From contig NZ_JAJFES010000004.1 of assembly GCF_020708045.1 (NCBI RefSeq), positions 186,001 through 250,000 of the forward strand: a stretch of DNA of 64,000 nt, given 5' to 3'. A program made the position numbers and the translations under genes. This document shows positions 18,601 through 28,245 of this stretch, in pieces. Within the stretch, counting starts at the first letter, position 1; the number at the start of each line of letters is the position of its first letter. Below the pieces are notes generated by a model. It was not told the DNA's origin and did no database searches. It saw only the letters and a program-made list of their open reading frames with translations. This DNA is from Massilia sp. IC2-278 (GTDB taxonomy: Bacteria > Pseudomonadota > Gammaproteobacteria > Burkholderiales > Burkholderiaceae_D).

Positions 18601-21555
18601 AGGGGCAAGCTCGCCGCGCGCAAAGGCCTGCAGCATCGCGCGCACGCGCGCCAGGACGGCGTCGAGCACGTCGTGCTGCGCGGCCTCCAGCAGCGGCGCC
18701 GGTTCGCCCAGGTGTTCGAGCGTGGCTTCCAGGGCCTGGGCCAGGTCGTGCAGGGCGCCGAAGCCGACCGTGGCCGAGGTGCCGGCCAGCGTGTGCACGG
18801 CTTTCAGGGCATCGGGCGTGACCCCGCGGCCCGGCTCGTGGCGCCATTCGCCGAAGTCGCGCTCGAGCGTGCGCAGCAGCTCGTCGGTTTCGGCGACATA
18901 GATGTTGTACAGCGCCAGCGGGATTTCCAGCGCGCCCACGCAGCGTACGCTGTCGTCCTGCGCCGGCAACGGCCGGGTGGCGGCCGGCAGTGCGAACACG
19001 TTCGTCGGGGCCGGCTGGGGCTCGGGCTGCTCCGCTTCCTGCTCGGCTTCGGAGTCGGTTTCCGGCGCGGGTTCGGCTTCGGTTTCCGGTTCAGGTTCAG
19101 CTTCAGTTTCCGGTTCGGCTTCCAACGCGGCTTGCAGCTCCTCATCTGGCTCGACTGGCGGCTCCGGTTCGGCTGCAGCATCGGCCGGCTCGGGCTCGAC
19201 GGCGGGCGCCTCCTGTTCCGGCGCGGGCACTTGCTGCATTTCCGCCGGCTCTTCCAGGGCCGGCGCCTGCGCGCCCGCTTCTTCCTGTGCCGCCGGAACG
19301 GCTTCGGCCGCCGTCGCCTCGTCCTGCACCTCGTCCGCCACGAAGGCGCCGCCGGCCTGCACCCGCTCGGCCGCCGCAACCAGGCCGGCGCCGCTGCGCG
19401 CCGACTGGCCGCCGCGGGCCAGCTCGGCCACCCAGGGCAGCAGCTGCGCGTGCGCATGCGCGGCCAGCGCCAGCAGGTCCGGCGTGGCGGCGCGGCCGTC
19501 GGCCAGCCAGACGTTCATTACGCGTTCGAGCGCGGCGGCGGTGGCGGCGAATTCGTCCAGGCCGACCATGCGCGCGCTGCCCTTGAGCGTATGGAAGGCG
19601 CGGCGCACGATGGTCAGCGCATCCTGGGCCGCCGGATTGGCGTGCAGCTGGGGCAGCGTGCCGTCCACCGTGTCCAGCACCTCGCCGGCTTCGGTGACGA
19701 AGATCTCGAGCAGCTCGGCGTCGATGGCGTCCGGCTGCGCGGCCTGCGCTGCTGGCGCTGGCGCCGGTTCGGCTGCCGGTGCCGCGGACAGCTCCGCGGC
19801 CGGTGCGGCATGTTGCCCATTCTCCTGCGCATGCGCCTGCGCCTGCTCGATGGTCAGTTCGCGCAGCAGTCCCGCGTCGGCATCGAAGGCAAAGCGGCTC
19901 CTGGCGCTGGCGCTGTTCTGGGCCAGCATGTCGGTGAAGAAGCCGAGCGCGCCGATATTCCGGGCGATGTTGTGCAGCGGCGCGGCCTGGGCGGCAACGT
20001 CGCCATCGCCCTGCCCCAGGTCGCGCACGGCGTCGCGCACGTGGACCGCGGCGCGCGCGGCCTCGTCCTGGTCGAGGATGCGCAGGGCGCCCTCGATCTG
20101 ATGCAGCAGCGGCGCGGCCTGTTCCAGCGCGCCGCGCTTGAGCTGCGGCTGGTCGTAGTATTCGTCGAGCAGCTTCTCGACCTGGCGCAGCCCGCTCTTG
20201 ATCTCGCCGGCCAGCACGGCCACGGTCTGGCCCTGCTGGATGCGGCCGGCCAGTTCGCTTTGCCATTGCGGCGCGTCCGGCGGCGTGGCGCCGGCAGCCA
20301 GGGCCAGCAGGCGCTGGCCGACCACTTCGGCGTGCTGCCCGAAGTCCTCGGGCAGCTGGCGCACCTGGTCCAGGCCATGCTCGACGAACAGCATGGCCGC
20401 CGCCATCTCCAGCCCGAACTGGTCGCTGCGGCCGGAGGCGATCGAATCGCTGGCGGCCTGGCCGAGTTCGCGCAGCAGCTGGGCCAGCGCCGGGGCGCCG
20501 AGCTTGTCGCTGGCGCCGGCCAGGGTGGCCAGGGCGGCGTTGAAGTCGGCCTCGCGCGTGCCGTCGGCGTGCACCGCCAGCTGGTCCCAGTCGGACTTCG
20601 AACGCGCCAGCGCTTCCTTGGCTTCCTTCAGCGCGGCCGGGTCGACCTTGCCGTAGCGGCGCTCGGCATAGTTGGCGGGCACGGCGCCGTCCAGGCCGAA
20701 GGCGCGGCGCAATGCGGCCACCTCGCCCACCTCGTCCTCATCCCCGGGAACGGCGGCAATGAAGAACAGTGCATCGCGCAGCAGCGCATCCGGCAGGCTG
20801 GCCTGCCCTTGCGACAGGCGGCGCAGCTGCAGATTGACCTGGCCGAACAGCTGCTTCACGTACAGGTCGGCGGGCAAGGCGCCGCTGCCGGCCAGTGCGG
20901 CAAAGGCGTGCAGCGCCGTCCAGAAGGTGCGCGCACGATCGTCGCCGCTGGCGGCCAGCGGCGCGATGGCATCGGCCAGGGCCTGCGCATGCCGGGGATC
21001 GGTACTCTTCAAATAAGGCAGCAGCGACTTTTCGAAGCGCGCGCGGCAGCCTGCGTAGTCTGGAGCGCCAACGTCATTCGATGGCGGCAGGTCCAGCGTG
21101 ACTGACATGTCCACCACCAGCAGGTCCGACGGATGCACCCGCTCCGCGCCCAGCAATTCCTGCAGCGCGCGGTAATACGGGAACAGGCGTACAGGCTGCG
21201 GCGCGGCGCCGGCCACCAGCTCTTCCAGGTATTCGCCGATCGCGCCATAAGCGTCGCGCACGGTCTTCGTGTTCTCCGGCGTGCAGTCGAGCGAGCGGTC
21301 CTTGAAGCCGTCGATGGCGCGCTCGGCGGCGGCGGTCAGCAGCTCCACGCCTTCCACGTCGACCATCTGCAGCGCGCCGTGGGCCTGGTGCAGGTGGGTC
21401 TTCGCATGCAGCAGCAGGGTCGGCCGCGCCTCGGGCGAACGCGCCGCGGCGTCGTTCAGCGCGCTGCCCGAGCGCTCGAGGGCGTCCCGGATTTCGCCGA
21501 TCACCCAGGACAACGGGCCGGTATCGAAGGTGCTCGCTGGCAGGGATGAAGTCAT
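15676..21555 (-). CDS. chpA: ChpA/PilL hybrid chemosensory histidine kinase
   Basis: Giant CheA-type kinase of the Pil-Chp system that controls type IV pilus extension and retraction, and often cAMP and surface sensing. 1959 residues. Three Hpt domains carry phosphorylatable His: FHTLKGSARM (about residue 653), VHTLAGTSATVG (about 919; Lys replaced by Ala) and LHTVKGSARM (about 1257). An N-terminal region (1-150) with HLHQAHGALQ looks like a further degenerate Hpt/FimL-like unit. Then come the dimerisation helices (about 1380-1460), an ATPase domain with HLLRNAIVHGIE (about 1548), a CheW domain and a receiver with LVDIEMPRMDG (about 1882). Linkers are very Glu/Ala/Pro-rich. Last gene of pilGHIJ-chpA. 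Confidence 0.93.
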   Translation of the reverse strand: MTSSLPASTFDTGPLSWVIGEIRDALERSGSALNDAAARSPEARPTLLLHAKTHLHQAHGALQMVDVEGVELLTAAAERAIDGFKDRSLDCTPENTKTVRDAYGAIGEYLEELVAGAAPQPVRLFPYYRALQELLGAERVHPSDLLVVDMSVTLDLPPSNDVGAPDYAGCRARFEKSLLPYLKSTDPRHAQALADAIAPLAASGDDRARTFWTALHAFAALAGSGALPADLYVKQLFGQVNLQLRRLSQGQASLPDALLRDALFFIAAVPGDEDEVGEVAALRRAFGLDGAVPANYAERRYGKVDPAALKEAKEALARSKSDWDQLAVHADGTREADFNAALATLAGASDKLGAPALAQLLRELGQAASDSIASGRSDQFGLEMAAAMLFVEHGLDQVRQLPEDFGQHAEVVGQRLLALAAGATPPDAPQWQSELAGRIQQGQTVAVLAGEIKSGLRQVEKLLDEYYDQPQLKRGALEQAAPLLHQIEGALRILDQDEAARAAVHVRDAVRDLGQGDGDVAAQAAPLHNIARNIGALGFFTDMLAQNSASARSRFAFDADAGLLRELTIEQAQAHAQENGQHAAPAAELSAAPAAEPAPAPAAQAAQPDAIDAELLEIFVTEAGEVLDTVDGTLPQLHANPAAQDALTIVRRAFHTLKGSARMVGLDEFAATAAALERVMNVWLADGRAATPDLLALAAHAHAQLLPWVAELARGGQSARSGAGLVAAAERVQAGGAFVADEVQDEATAAEAVPAAQEEAGAQAPALEEPAEMQQVPAPEQEAPAVEPEPADAAAEPEPPVEPDEELQAALEAEPETEAEPEPETEAEPAPETDSEAEQEAEQPEPQPAPTNVFALPAATRPLPAQDDSVRCVGALEIPLALYNIYVAETDELLRTLERDFGEWRHEPGRGVTPDALKAVHTLAGTSATVGFGALHDLAQALEATLEHLGEPAPLLEAAQHDVLDAVLARVRAMLQAFARGELAPGQPELLEALAALRARFTAQQADDLYGDVPQDLAQDLAQDPPHDPQQDLDQRLDALFAATYDSLMADPPPEMVSSAAPAPAASPAGAAATDDIDALFGFDIDDLFDSPAPAAPVDEAATEAATEPATEPATEPAAESLSDTEALAAAEADFADSIELAEPEPIELPIDLDIAAPEDVHAEPEPEPVAETAETPDAADNLAVPELEAVALPVTLDASIAAPLAGEPVLHDELDPDLLPVFLEEAADLLPQIGNGLRQWQQDPSDTAPAQGLLRTLHTVKGSARMAGAMRIGQHTHELETQIENMVHAGTTAPGAFDELMASYDQALVLFEQLVKPAALEAEGSEAGASQPAAVADAPILPSLPAAAADTQGEARTPLVRVRADILDRLVTQAGEVSITRSRLENQMGVLKTALNDFSDNLGRLRRQLREVEMQAESQIASRMSIAGEREFDPLEFDRFTRLQELTRMMAESVNDVASFQESLARSVDGANEELAAQSRMTRDLQRDLMRVRMVPFASLSERLFRVARQTAKETDKRVNLDIRGGGVEIDRSVLEQMAAPFEHLLRNAIVHGIEPRAARTQAGKNETGEVLVQVSQQGNEVVLQFSDDGAGLDLERIRAKARAQGLAEPDAELSDKDAAELIFAPGFSTADTLTELAGRGVGMDVVRSEAQALGGRVVIASDAGQGTRFTIHLPLTLAVTQVVLVASAGKTYALPSTLVEQVLPVREPDLQAAAAAGVLEVQGLVLPFHYLPALLGEGETFEPGMRSRPVMLLHSGGERIALQVDEVLGNREVVIKNLGPQLARVPGIAGATVLGSGDIVLILNPLALGRNAGTAAPMVDVPLHPVPAVHKPTVMVVDDSLTVRRVTQRLLEREGYRVALAKDGVDALEQLPGVRPDLMLVDIEMPRMDGFDLVRHVRGDAATQAIPVIMITSRTADKHRNYAMGLGVNAYFGKPFQEPVLLGAIAGLLGGEMPPAD

Positions 21556-21569
21556 GTTCGTTGGCTACA

Positions 21570-23912
21570 TTATTGGGCCACGCGGAAGCGCGACACCGAG
21601 TTTTTCAGTTCCTGCGCCAGCGCTGCCAGCTGGCGGATCGATTGTGCGGTCTGGCGCGTGCCGGCCTGGGTGTGCTCGGTCACCGACAGGATGTGCTGCA
21701 TATTGTGCGCCACGCCGTTCGCGGACGTCGCCTGCAAGCCGGTGGCGAACGAGATACCCTGGATCAGTTCGGCCAGGCGGTTCGAGACGCGCGAGATGTC
21801 GGCCAGTGCGGCGCCGGCCGCATCCGACAGGCGCGCCCCCTCGACCACGCCCTGGGTCGATTTTTCCATTGCCGCCACGGCGTCGTGGGTATCGGTCTGG
21901 ATGGTGCGCACCAGGGCGCCGATCTGCTTGGCCGCTTCGCCCGAGCGTTCCGCCAGGCGCTGCACCTCTTCCGCCACCACCGAGAAGCCGCGTCCCGCTT
22001 CGCCGGCCGACGCCGCCTGGATCGCCGCGTTCAGCGCCAGCACGTTGGTCTGCTCGGTAATGTCGGAAATCAGCTCGGTGATCTCGCCGATCTCCTGCGA
22101 GGATTCGCCCAGGCGCTTGATGCGCTTCGAGGTTTCCTGGATCTGCTCGCGGATCTCGTTCATGCCGATGATCGCATTCTGCACCGCCGCCGAGCCCTGC
22201 TCCGCCGCCGCCACCGACTGGCGCGCCACGTCGGCCGATTCGTTGGCCGACTTCGACACGTCGGTGATCTCGTTCGCCATGCGCAGGACGGTCGAGGATG
22301 CGTCCTCGATCTCGCGCGACTGCGCCTCGGTGGCGCCCAGCAGTTCGGTGGACACGTCCTGGGCTTCGTTCGAGGCCTGGGTCACCTGCTCGGCGGTGCC
22401 GGTCACGCGCTGCACCAGGCCGCGCAGTTCCTCGACCGTGAAGTTGACCGAGTCGGCGATCGCGCCGGTGATGTCTTCCGAGACGGTGGCGTGCACGGTC
22501 AGGTCGCCGTTCGCCACGTCCTGCAGTTCGTTCATCAGGCGCAGGATCGCGGCCTGGTTCTGGTCGTTGGTGGCCTTGGCTTCTTCTTCCTTGGCCTGGG
22601 CCAGCTGGCGGCTGGCCTCGGCTTCGCGGCGGCGGTTTTCGGCGCCGCGGGTGCGGTTGCGCGAGTCCTGCAGCATGACGCGGCTGATCGAGAACGCCGT
22701 GGCCAGGGTGAACACCGAGGCCGCCACCAGCAGCCAGAACCACGGATTCGACGAGGACTGCTGCGAGCGGTAGTTCGCTTCCAGCGCGGCGACCTGCTTC
22801 TTCATTTCCTCGTTGTCGCGGTGGATGGTGCGGGCCGCGGCGCGCGCCTTCGAGTACGCCACCGGGTTGTCGAGGAAGGGCGTGAAGTCCTTGCGGAAGG
22901 CTTCGAAACGCACCTGGATCTGGCGCAGCTTGTCGCGCAGGTCGTCGTTGCGCTGGGCCGCCGCGCCGCTCAGCAGGGTTTGCAGGGCGTGCTCGAAGGC
23001 GGCGCTGTCGGCGCCGATGCGCACCGCCGCGTCGTCGCGCGGCACGCCGATGGCGAAGAAGCTGCTGGCGCCGCGCGCCAGGCGCTGGGTCAGCATCATC
23101 ATGCGGCCGATGGCGGCCAGCTCGCGCGCGCTGGCGCCGCGCTCCACGTTCTGGGCCATCAGGTCTTCGGTCAGCACCAGCATCTCGGTGGCCAGCGCGT
23201 CGAGCTGTTTCACGCTTTTATCGAAGCCGATCAGCGCGCCCTTCATCTGCAGGATGTTGGCGGCGCCGAGCTCGGAGGCGGTCCAGGTGGCGCGCACCCG
23301 GCCCAGCAGCGCGCCCTGGCGTCCGCCGGCGCCCGGCACGGTGACGTTGCCGACGCTGCCGCCCCCGCTCAGCAGGCGCAGGTCGCGGTTCACTTCGTTG
23401 CGGCTTTCGGCCAATTGGCTGAACGAGTCGGCGTTGCCGGACAGCGCATTCGGCGCGGCCTTGCCGACGCGCTGCGAGTGCAGCTGGATTTCGCTGGCGA
23501 CCTGGATCTGGGCGGCGACGCGGGCATTCACGTTGGCGTTCTGCCACATCCCGAGGATGGTCAGCAGGATGCCGCCGCCAAAGGCGACCAGCAGGATGCG
23601 CAGCTGGCGCGGCAGCGACAGGTGGCCGATCAGGGGCAGGCTCAGGTTGCTTTCTTCCTCGTCGTCGGCGCTGGCGGCGCCGGGGCGTACCAGGTGGCCG
23701 AGGCGGCGCATGGCATCGCCGGCCGAGCCGGAAGCCGTTTCGGCGGCCGGGGCCGCAGCAGCAGCAGCAGCACCGGATGCGCCCAGGATGCCGGCGCCGG
23801 CCAGCGCCAGCGCGCCGCCGGAACCTTCACCAAACTCGGTATCCGGCGACGACAGCACGGTCTCGTCTCCGGTCTTGCCCTTCGACAGAAAATTCAACGA
23901 CATGATTCCCAT
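21570..23912 (-). CDS. pilJ: PilJ methyl-accepting chemotaxis protein
   Basis: Membrane chemoreceptor for twitching motility, thought to sense surface or pilin signals. After a ~80-residue Gly/Ala-rich cytoplasmic head come a membrane segment ([20 protein letters not shown]), a long periplasmic part with two PilJ-type modules, a second membrane segment ([19 protein letters not shown]), a HAMP-like region and the signalling hairpin with [24 protein letters not shown] split over the tip. 780 residues. It ends 14 bases before chpA begins. No methyltransferase (PilK) or methylesterase (ChpB) gene follows in this cluster. Confidence 0.93.
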   Translation of the reverse strand: MGIMSLNFLSKGKTGDETVLSSPDTEFGEGSGGALALAGAGILGASGAAAAAAAPAAETASGSAGDAMRRLGHLVRPGAASADDEEESNLSLPLIGHLSLPRQLRILLVAFGGGILLTILGMWQNANVNARVAAQIQVASEIQLHSQRVGKAAPNALSGNADSFSQLAESRNEVNRDLRLLSGGGSVGNVTVPGAGGRQGALLGRVRATWTASELGAANILQMKGALIGFDKSVKQLDALATEMLVLTEDLMAQNVERGASARELAAIGRMMMLTQRLARGASSFFAIGVPRDDAAVRIGADSAAFEHALQTLLSGAAAQRNDDLRDKLRQIQVRFEAFRKDFTPFLDNPVAYSKARAAARTIHRDNEEMKKQVAALEANYRSQQSSSNPWFWLLVAASVFTLATAFSISRVMLQDSRNRTRGAENRRREAEASRQLAQAKEEEAKATNDQNQAAILRLMNELQDVANGDLTVHATVSEDITGAIADSVNFTVEELRGLVQRVTGTAEQVTQASNEAQDVSTELLGATEAQSREIEDASSTVLRMANEITDVSKSANESADVARQSVAAAEQGSAAVQNAIIGMNEIREQIQETSKRIKRLGESSQEIGEITELISDITEQTNVLALNAAIQAASAGEAGRGFSVVAEEVQRLAERSGEAAKQIGALVRTIQTDTHDAVAAMEKSTQGVVEGARLSDAAGAALADISRVSNRLAELIQGISFATGLQATSANGVAHNMQHILSVTEHTQAGTRQTAQSIRQLAALAQELKNSVSRFRVAQ

Positions 23913-23994
23913 TGCGGCTCCCTGGTCCAGCGGGTGGATTGTTGTTGTGATTAAGGTGATGCTTGCGGTGTTCCTGCCCGGCGCCGGCCGGCGC

Positions 23995-24561
23995 CTACAG
24001 CCCGACCTGCAGGAAGCGTTCTTCCTGCACCAGGGCGGCCAGCGACAGCGGGGTCCAGGCCTGGCCGTCGGCGTCGAGCAGGCGCATCGCGCTGCCTCCC
24101 GTGTCGGGCGTCATGGTGTCGGCGCGGCGCAGGCCGTGCACCTGGGTCACCAGCAGCGCGCACTTCAGCCCCAGGCGCGGCGACAGCGACAGGAAACGCG
24201 CGTCCGGGCCGGCGGCGCCGTGGCTCGGGTCGAGGTAGCGCGCCAGGTCGATCACGCCGAGCAGGCTGCCGCGGATATTCGCCAGGCCCAGGTACCAGGG
24301 CTGGGTGCGCGGCACGCGCGCCAGCGCCACCGGCGGCACGATTTCGCCGGCCTCGGTCAGTTCCAGCAGATAGCGCTGGCCGCCGATCGACACGCCCAGC
24401 TGGTGCACGGCCTGGGCGGCGCCGCTCTGGGCCGCCTGCACGCGCGCCAGCAGCTGCGTCTGGTAATCGCGCAGGCGGGTGCGGCGCAGGGCGTTGGCCG
24501 ACGCGTTGGCGGAGGCGAACGGGGCGGCCGGCGCCGCATCCAGGCCGATGGCGGCGTCCAT
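23995..24561 (-). CDS. pilI: PilI, CheW-like adaptor
   Basis: Scaffold coupling the PilJ receptor to the ChpA kinase. The core is a CheW domain: [26 protein letters not shown], then [24 protein letters not shown]. The ATG at 24561 ([15 protein letters not shown]) shares one base with the pilH stop (TGATG), favouring it over a longer frame inside pilH. 188 residues. Near the C-terminus the family turns to [16 protein letters not shown]. Confidence 0.92.
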   Translation of the reverse strand: MDAAIGLDAAPAAPFASANASANALRRTRLRDYQTQLLARVQAAQSGAAQAVHQLGVSIGGQRYLLELTEAGEIVPPVALARVPRTQPWYLGLANIRGSLLGVIDLARYLDPSHGAAGPDARFLSLSPRLGLKCALLVTQVHGLRRADTMTPDTGGSAMRLLDADGQAWTPLSLAALVQEERFLQVGL

Positions 24562-24929
24562 CAGGCGCCGAGGGCGGCGATGCGCGCCAGCAGCTGTTCC
24601 GGATCGACCGGCTTCACCAGGTAATCCTGCGCACCCTGGCGCATGCCCCAGATGCGGTCGGTTTCCTGGTTCTTGCTGCTGCAAATGATGACCGGCACGG
24701 CGGACAGTTCCGGGTCGCGCGCGATCGAACGGGTGACCTGGAAGCCGTTCGCGCCCGGCATGACCACGTCCATCAGGATCAGCTCGGGACGGTCGGCGCG
24801 GATCTTCAGCAGCGCGTCTTCGCCGTTTTCGGCGGTGGACACGGAAAAGCCGTTCTTTACCAGGATATCGGTCAGGTAATAGCGTTCGGTCGGGGAATCG
24901 TCGACGATCAGGATCTTGTGAATGGCCAC
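24561..24929 (-). CDS. pilH: PilH response regulator
   Basis: Single-domain CheY-like receiver of the Pil-Chp pathway; in Pseudomonas PilH favours pilus retraction. Acidic pocket and phosphoacceptor visible: ILIVDDSPTERYYL, then ELILMDVVMPGANGFQ with the Asp, TxS-like VIICSSKNQETD and Lys in DYLVKPVDP. 122 residues. Runs directly into pilI and follows pilG by 22 bases. Confidence 0.94.
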   Translation of the reverse strand: MAIHKILIVDDSPTERYYLTDILVKNGFSVSTAENGEDALLKIRADRPELILMDVVMPGANGFQVTRSIARDPELSAVPVIICSSKNQETDRIWGMRQGAQDYLVKPVDPEQLLARIAALGA

Positions 24930-24951
24930 GGTGGGCTCCGTACTCGGTTAA

Positions 24952-25347
24952 TCAGGCCGCTGGGGCCGTATGCTCGCGGACTGCCGCGAGCAGGGATTCT
25001 TTGGAAAATGGCTTGGTGAGATAGGCGCTGGAACCGACCATCGCGCCGCGCGCACGGTCGAACAGGCCATCCTTCGACGACAGCATGACCACCGGCGTGG
25101 CATGGAAGCGCGCACTCTTCTTGATCAGGGCGCAGGTCTGGTAGCCGTCCAGGCGCGGCATGAGGATGTCGCAGAACACCAGCGCCGGGTGATGGTCGTT
25201 GATCTTGGCCAGCGCATCGAAGCCATCCTCGGCCAGCACGACCTCGTACCCGGCCTGGGTCAGGAAGATCTCGGCGGAACGGCGAATCGTGTTGCTATCG
25301 TCGATCACCATGATGGTGGGGCGCTTGGTGTGCTGCGATGTCGTCAT
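24952..25347 (-). CDS. pilG: PilG response regulator
   Basis: Single-domain CheY-like receiver, first gene of pilGHIJ-chpA; in Pseudomonas PilG promotes pilus extension and cAMP signalling. Features: IMVIDDSNTIRRSAEIFL, phosphoacceptor in LVFCDILMPRLDGYQT, switch residues in PVVMLSSKDG and the Lys in AYLTKPFSKESL. 131 residues. The promoter should lie in the ~200-base gap upstream. Confidence 0.94.
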   Translation of the reverse strand: MTTSQHTKRPTIMVIDDSNTIRRSAEIFLTQAGYEVVLAEDGFDALAKINDHHPALVFCDILMPRLDGYQTCALIKKSARFHATPVVMLSSKDGLFDRARGAMVGSSAYLTKPFSKESLLAAVREHTAPAA

Positions 25348-25528
25348 GTTCGTTTCACTTCAGCATGGAACGCAACGATAGCATAGGGCTGTAGGCTTGT
25401 GCGCAAAGTGTTGCACAGAGTCAACTACGGGCAAAACGGGGAAGGGAAAGCTTGCCGGAAGGGCTAGAAAATCAGTTATCGGTGTGGGTGGTTTTGATAA
25501 CTGAGTTATAGAATTTACTACGGATTGA

Positions 25529-25558
25529 GGCGTGGACGGCGCAGCCGCCCACCCTACG
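25529..25558. repeat. diverged REP-like palindrome
   Basis: A short member of the family, GGCGTGGACGGCGCAGCCGCCCACCCTAC in outline, lying between pilG and the rubredoxin gene. The inner pair (GGCGcagCCGCC) differs from the usual GGGCAC core, but the flanking GCGTGG and CCCACCCTAC are kept. Confidence 0.55.
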
Positions 25559-25571
25559 GCACAGGCCGTTA

Positions 25572-25763
25572 TCAGATAGCCGTCATCTCGAAGTCGTCTT
25601 TCCTTGCACCGCATTCCGGGCAAGTCCAGTTCATCGGCACATCGGCCCAGCGTGTCCCAGGCGCAATGCCATCTTCCGGCGCGCCCGCTTCTTCGTCGTA
25701 GACCCAGCCGCAAATCAGGCACATCCAGGTCTGGTACGCGGTCGCCGTCGTTTCGTTACTCAC
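25572..25763 (-). CDS. rubA: rubredoxin
   Basis: Small electron carrier with one Fe bound by four Cys: WMCLICGWVYDEEAG and NWTCPECGARKDDFEM supply both CxxC knuckles at the expected spacing. 63 residues, with a short N-terminal tail typical of proteobacterial copies. Divergent from thiD with about 57 bases between the starts. The redox partner is not visible here. Confidence 0.96.
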   Translation of the reverse strand: MSNETTATAYQTWMCLICGWVYDEEAGAPEDGIAPGTRWADVPMNWTCPECGARKDDFEMTAI

Positions 25764-25819
25764 GGTGTCGTTCCTTCTATCTAGTAAAATGGGGAATCAG
25801 GTATCTTAATCTACCCGTC

Positions 25820-26644
25820 GTGCAAAACCAATCGTCTCCGCTGATTCTCACTTTTGGCGTGCTGGATCCCGTCGGCGCGCTTGGCGTGCAGGCTGACCTT
25901 GCCACCTTCGCAGCCCACGGCTGCCACGCCCTCTCCGTTCCCACCGCCCTGCTGGTGGCCGACAGCGCGCGCGTCGAAGAAATGCACGAGCTCGACACCG
26001 GCTGGATGGCCGACCAGGCGCGCGTGGTGCTCGAAGACATGCCGGTGGCCGCCGTCAAGATCGGGGCGATCGCCAGCATCGAGCAGGCCGCCGCCATCGC
26101 CGAGATCGTCTCCGACTACGCCGACGTGCCGCTGATCGTCGATCCCTTCCTGTCCTCGCTGCCGGACGCCGGCATGTCCGACGAAGACACGGTCGCCGCG
26201 ATCCGCCAGATCCTGGCGCCCCAGGCCACGGTGCTGATGCTGTCGCAATCCGAACTCGGCCGCATGGCCGAATCCTGGCGCGAGCCGGGGATTGAGAGCA
26301 CGCTGGAAGCCGACGTCGCCGAACTCACCGGACGCGGCTGCCAGTACGTGCTGGTCACCTGCACCCAGGGCAGCGGCCACAACCGCGCAAACACCCTGTT
26401 CGACCGCGACGGCATGGTCACCACCATCGACTGGCAGCATTTGCCGGGGCCCTTCGTCGGCGCCGGCACCACGCTGTCGGGCGCGCTGGCGGCGCTGATG
26501 GCGCAGGGGCTGGATGCCCCCGAGGCCCTGGCCGCCGCCCAGGAGTACACCTACGGCGCCCTGCGCCATGCCCGCCGCTTCGGCATGGGCAAGTTCGTTC
26601 CCAATCGTTTCCACCGCACCCAGTTCGTGCTGGGCCGGCAATAA
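25820..26644 (+). CDS. thiD: hydroxymethylpyrimidine/phosphomethylpyrimidine kinase
   Basis: Ribokinase-fold enzyme phosphorylating HMP and HMP-P for thiamine synthesis. Seen: LTFGVLDPVGALGVQADLATFAAHGCHALSVPTALL, in the place of the classic SGxGG motif; VKIGAIASIEQAA; LIVDPFLSS; and the C-terminal LPGPFVGAGTTLSGALAALMAQG anion-hole region. The only usable start near the conserved N-terminus is GTG at 25820. The first motif reads DPVGALGVQAD instead of DSSGGAGIQAD, so this is a diverged ThiD. It runs 18 bases ahead of hemL. Confidence 0.82.
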   Translation: MQNQSSPLILTFGVLDPVGALGVQADLATFAAHGCHALSVPTALLVADSARVEEMHELDTGWMADQARVVLEDMPVAAVKIGAIASIEQAAAIAEIVSDYADVPLIVDPFLSSLPDAGMSDEDTVAAIRQILAPQATVLMLSQSELGRMAESWREPGIESTLEADVAELTGRGCQYVLVTCTQGSGHNRANTLFDRDGMVTTIDWQHLPGPFVGAGTTLSGALAALMAQGLDAPEALAAAQEYTYGALRHARRFGMGKFVPNRFHRTQFVLGRQ

Positions 26645-26662
26645 GAAGACAAGGTTCCCAAG

Positions 26663-27958
26663 ATGACTACTGAACACACCTCCCGCAACGACACCCTGTT
26701 CGAACGCGCCCAGCAAAGCACCCCGGGCGGCGTAAATTCGCCGGTACGCGCCTTCCGCTCGGTCGGCGGCACCCCGCGCTTCATCACCCGCGCCGAAGGC
26801 CCCTACTTCTGGGACGCCGACGGCAAGCGCTACATCGACTACATCGGTTCCTGGGGCCCGGCCATTGTCGGCCACGCCCACCCGCAAGTGATCAAGGCGG
26901 TGCAGGACGCCGCCGCCAACGGCCTGTCGTTCGGCGCGCCGACCGAAGGCGAGATCGAGATCGCCGAAGAGATCATCAAGCTGGTGCCGTCGATCGAGCA
27001 GGTGCGCCTGGTATCGAGCGGCACGGAAGCGACCATGAGCGCGCTGCGCCTGGCCCGTGGCGCCACCGGGCGCGACAAGATCGTCAAGTTCGAGGGCTGC
27101 TACCACGGCCACGCGGATTCGCTGCTGGTGAAAGCCGGCTCGGGCCTGCTCACCTTCGGCAACCCGACCTCGGCCGGCGTGCCGGAAGATTTCGTCAAGC
27201 ACACTCTGGTGCTCGACTACAACAACGTCACCCAGCTGGAAGAAGCCTTTGCCTCGATGGGCGACACGATCGCCTGCGTGATCGTCGAGCCGGTGGCCGG
27301 CAACATGAACCTGATCCGCGCCACGCCGGAATTCCTGGGCCGCATGCGCGAGCTGTGCACGGAACACGGCGCGGTGCTGATCTTCGATGAGGTGATGTGC
27401 GGCTTCCGCGTCGGCCTGGGCGGGGCGCAGGAGATGTACGGCATCGTGCCGGACCTGACCGCGCTGGGCAAGGTCATCGGCGGCGGCCTGCCGGTGGCGG
27501 CCTTTGGCGGCAAGGCCGAACTGATGCAGAAGATGGCGCCGATCGGTCCGGTGTACCAGGCCGGCACGCTGTCGGGCAATCCGGTGGCGGTGGCGGCGGG
27601 CATGACCACGCTGAAGCTGATCCAGGAACCGGGCTTTTATGAACAGTTGACCGCGACCGGCGAGAAGCTGGTGGCCGGCTTGACGGCGGCGGCGAAGGAA
27701 GCGGGCATCGCTTTCTGCGGCGACTCGGTGGGCGGCATGTTCGGCATGTACTTCAGCGAGACCGTGCCAAGCTCGTATGGCCAGATGATGGCCGGCGACA
27801 AGGCGCGCTTCAATGCCTTCTTCCACGGCATGCTGGAGGAAGGCGTGTACTTCGCGCCGGCGATGTTCGAGGCGGGGTTTGTCTCGGCGGCGCATGATGA
27901 TGCGGTGATTGCCGAGACGGTGGAAGCGGCACGCCGCGTGTTTGCGAAGCTGGCATAA
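26663..27958 (+). CDS. hemL: glutamate-1-semialdehyde 2,1-aminomutase
   Basis: PLP enzyme of the C5 pathway making 5-aminolevulinate for heme. N-terminus [24 protein letters not shown] is diagnostic; PLP lysine lies in [37 protein letters not shown] and [19 protein letters not shown] are also present. 431 residues. Transcribed with thiD. The 3' gap holds a 9-bp stem and two REP-like palindromes. Confidence 0.97.
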   Translation: MTTEHTSRNDTLFERAQQSTPGGVNSPVRAFRSVGGTPRFITRAEGPYFWDADGKRYIDYIGSWGPAIVGHAHPQVIKAVQDAAANGLSFGAPTEGEIEIAEEIIKLVPSIEQVRLVSSGTEATMSALRLARGATGRDKIVKFEGCYHGHADSLLVKAGSGLLTFGNPTSAGVPEDFVKHTLVLDYNNVTQLEEAFASMGDTIACVIVEPVAGNMNLIRATPEFLGRMRELCTEHGAVLIFDEVMCGFRVGLGGAQEMYGIVPDLTALGKVIGGGLPVAAFGGKAELMQKMAPIGPVYQAGTLSGNPVAVAAGMTTLKLIQEPGFYEQLTATGEKLVAGLTAAAKEAGIAFCGDSVGGMFGMYFSETVPSSYGQMMAGDKARFNAFFHGMLEEGVYFAPAMFEAGFVSAAHDDAVIAETVEAARRVFAKLA

Positions 27959-27987
27959 GCTTTCGGTCCGGCGCTTGCCAGGCCAGC

Positions 27988-28011
27988 GGCGCATCGCCAA
28001 GTCGATGCGCC
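27988..28011 (+). terminator. possible terminator hairpin after hemL
   Basis: A 9-bp stem GGCGCATCG / CGATGCGCC with a 6-base loop, 30 bases after the hemL stop. It is followed by CAAACC rather than a T-run, so intrinsic termination is only a possibility. Confidence 0.35.
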
Positions 28012-28015
28012 AAAC

Positions 28016-28225
28016 CGTACGGTGGGGTCATTGATGCCGGGGGCATCAATGACGTGCCCACGCGGAAGTGCGCATCACGTTGGCGCGCTTAGCACCACAT
28101 CACACGTCCATTCGAAACGTATGCGGATGATCCGCGCTAACGTGTCGGGTTTGATGTTTTCATCGCCGCGTTCGACAGCCAGCGCGGCGCACGCATCCGC
28201 GTGGGCACGGAGTGCCCACCGTACG
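28016..28225. repeat. two REP-like palindromes, long and short form
   Basis: The 288-base gap between hemL and the convergent PepSY gene holds a long-form copy (28016-28065) with inner stem TCATTGATGCC/GGCATCAATGA, clearly the sister of the copy at 1034, and a short-form copy (28197-28225) with core GTGGGCACggaGTGCCCAC. Nothing else is seen in the gap. Confidence 0.75.
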
Positions 28226-28245
28226 GGATACCGCAACGCCAGGAT

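Noticed and set aside
15793..21105. 1770-residue open frame on the plus strand
   Set aside because: It is the mirror of the chpA gene; its composition (His/Gln/Arg-rich) is that of an antisense frame in high-GC DNA and no motif is present.
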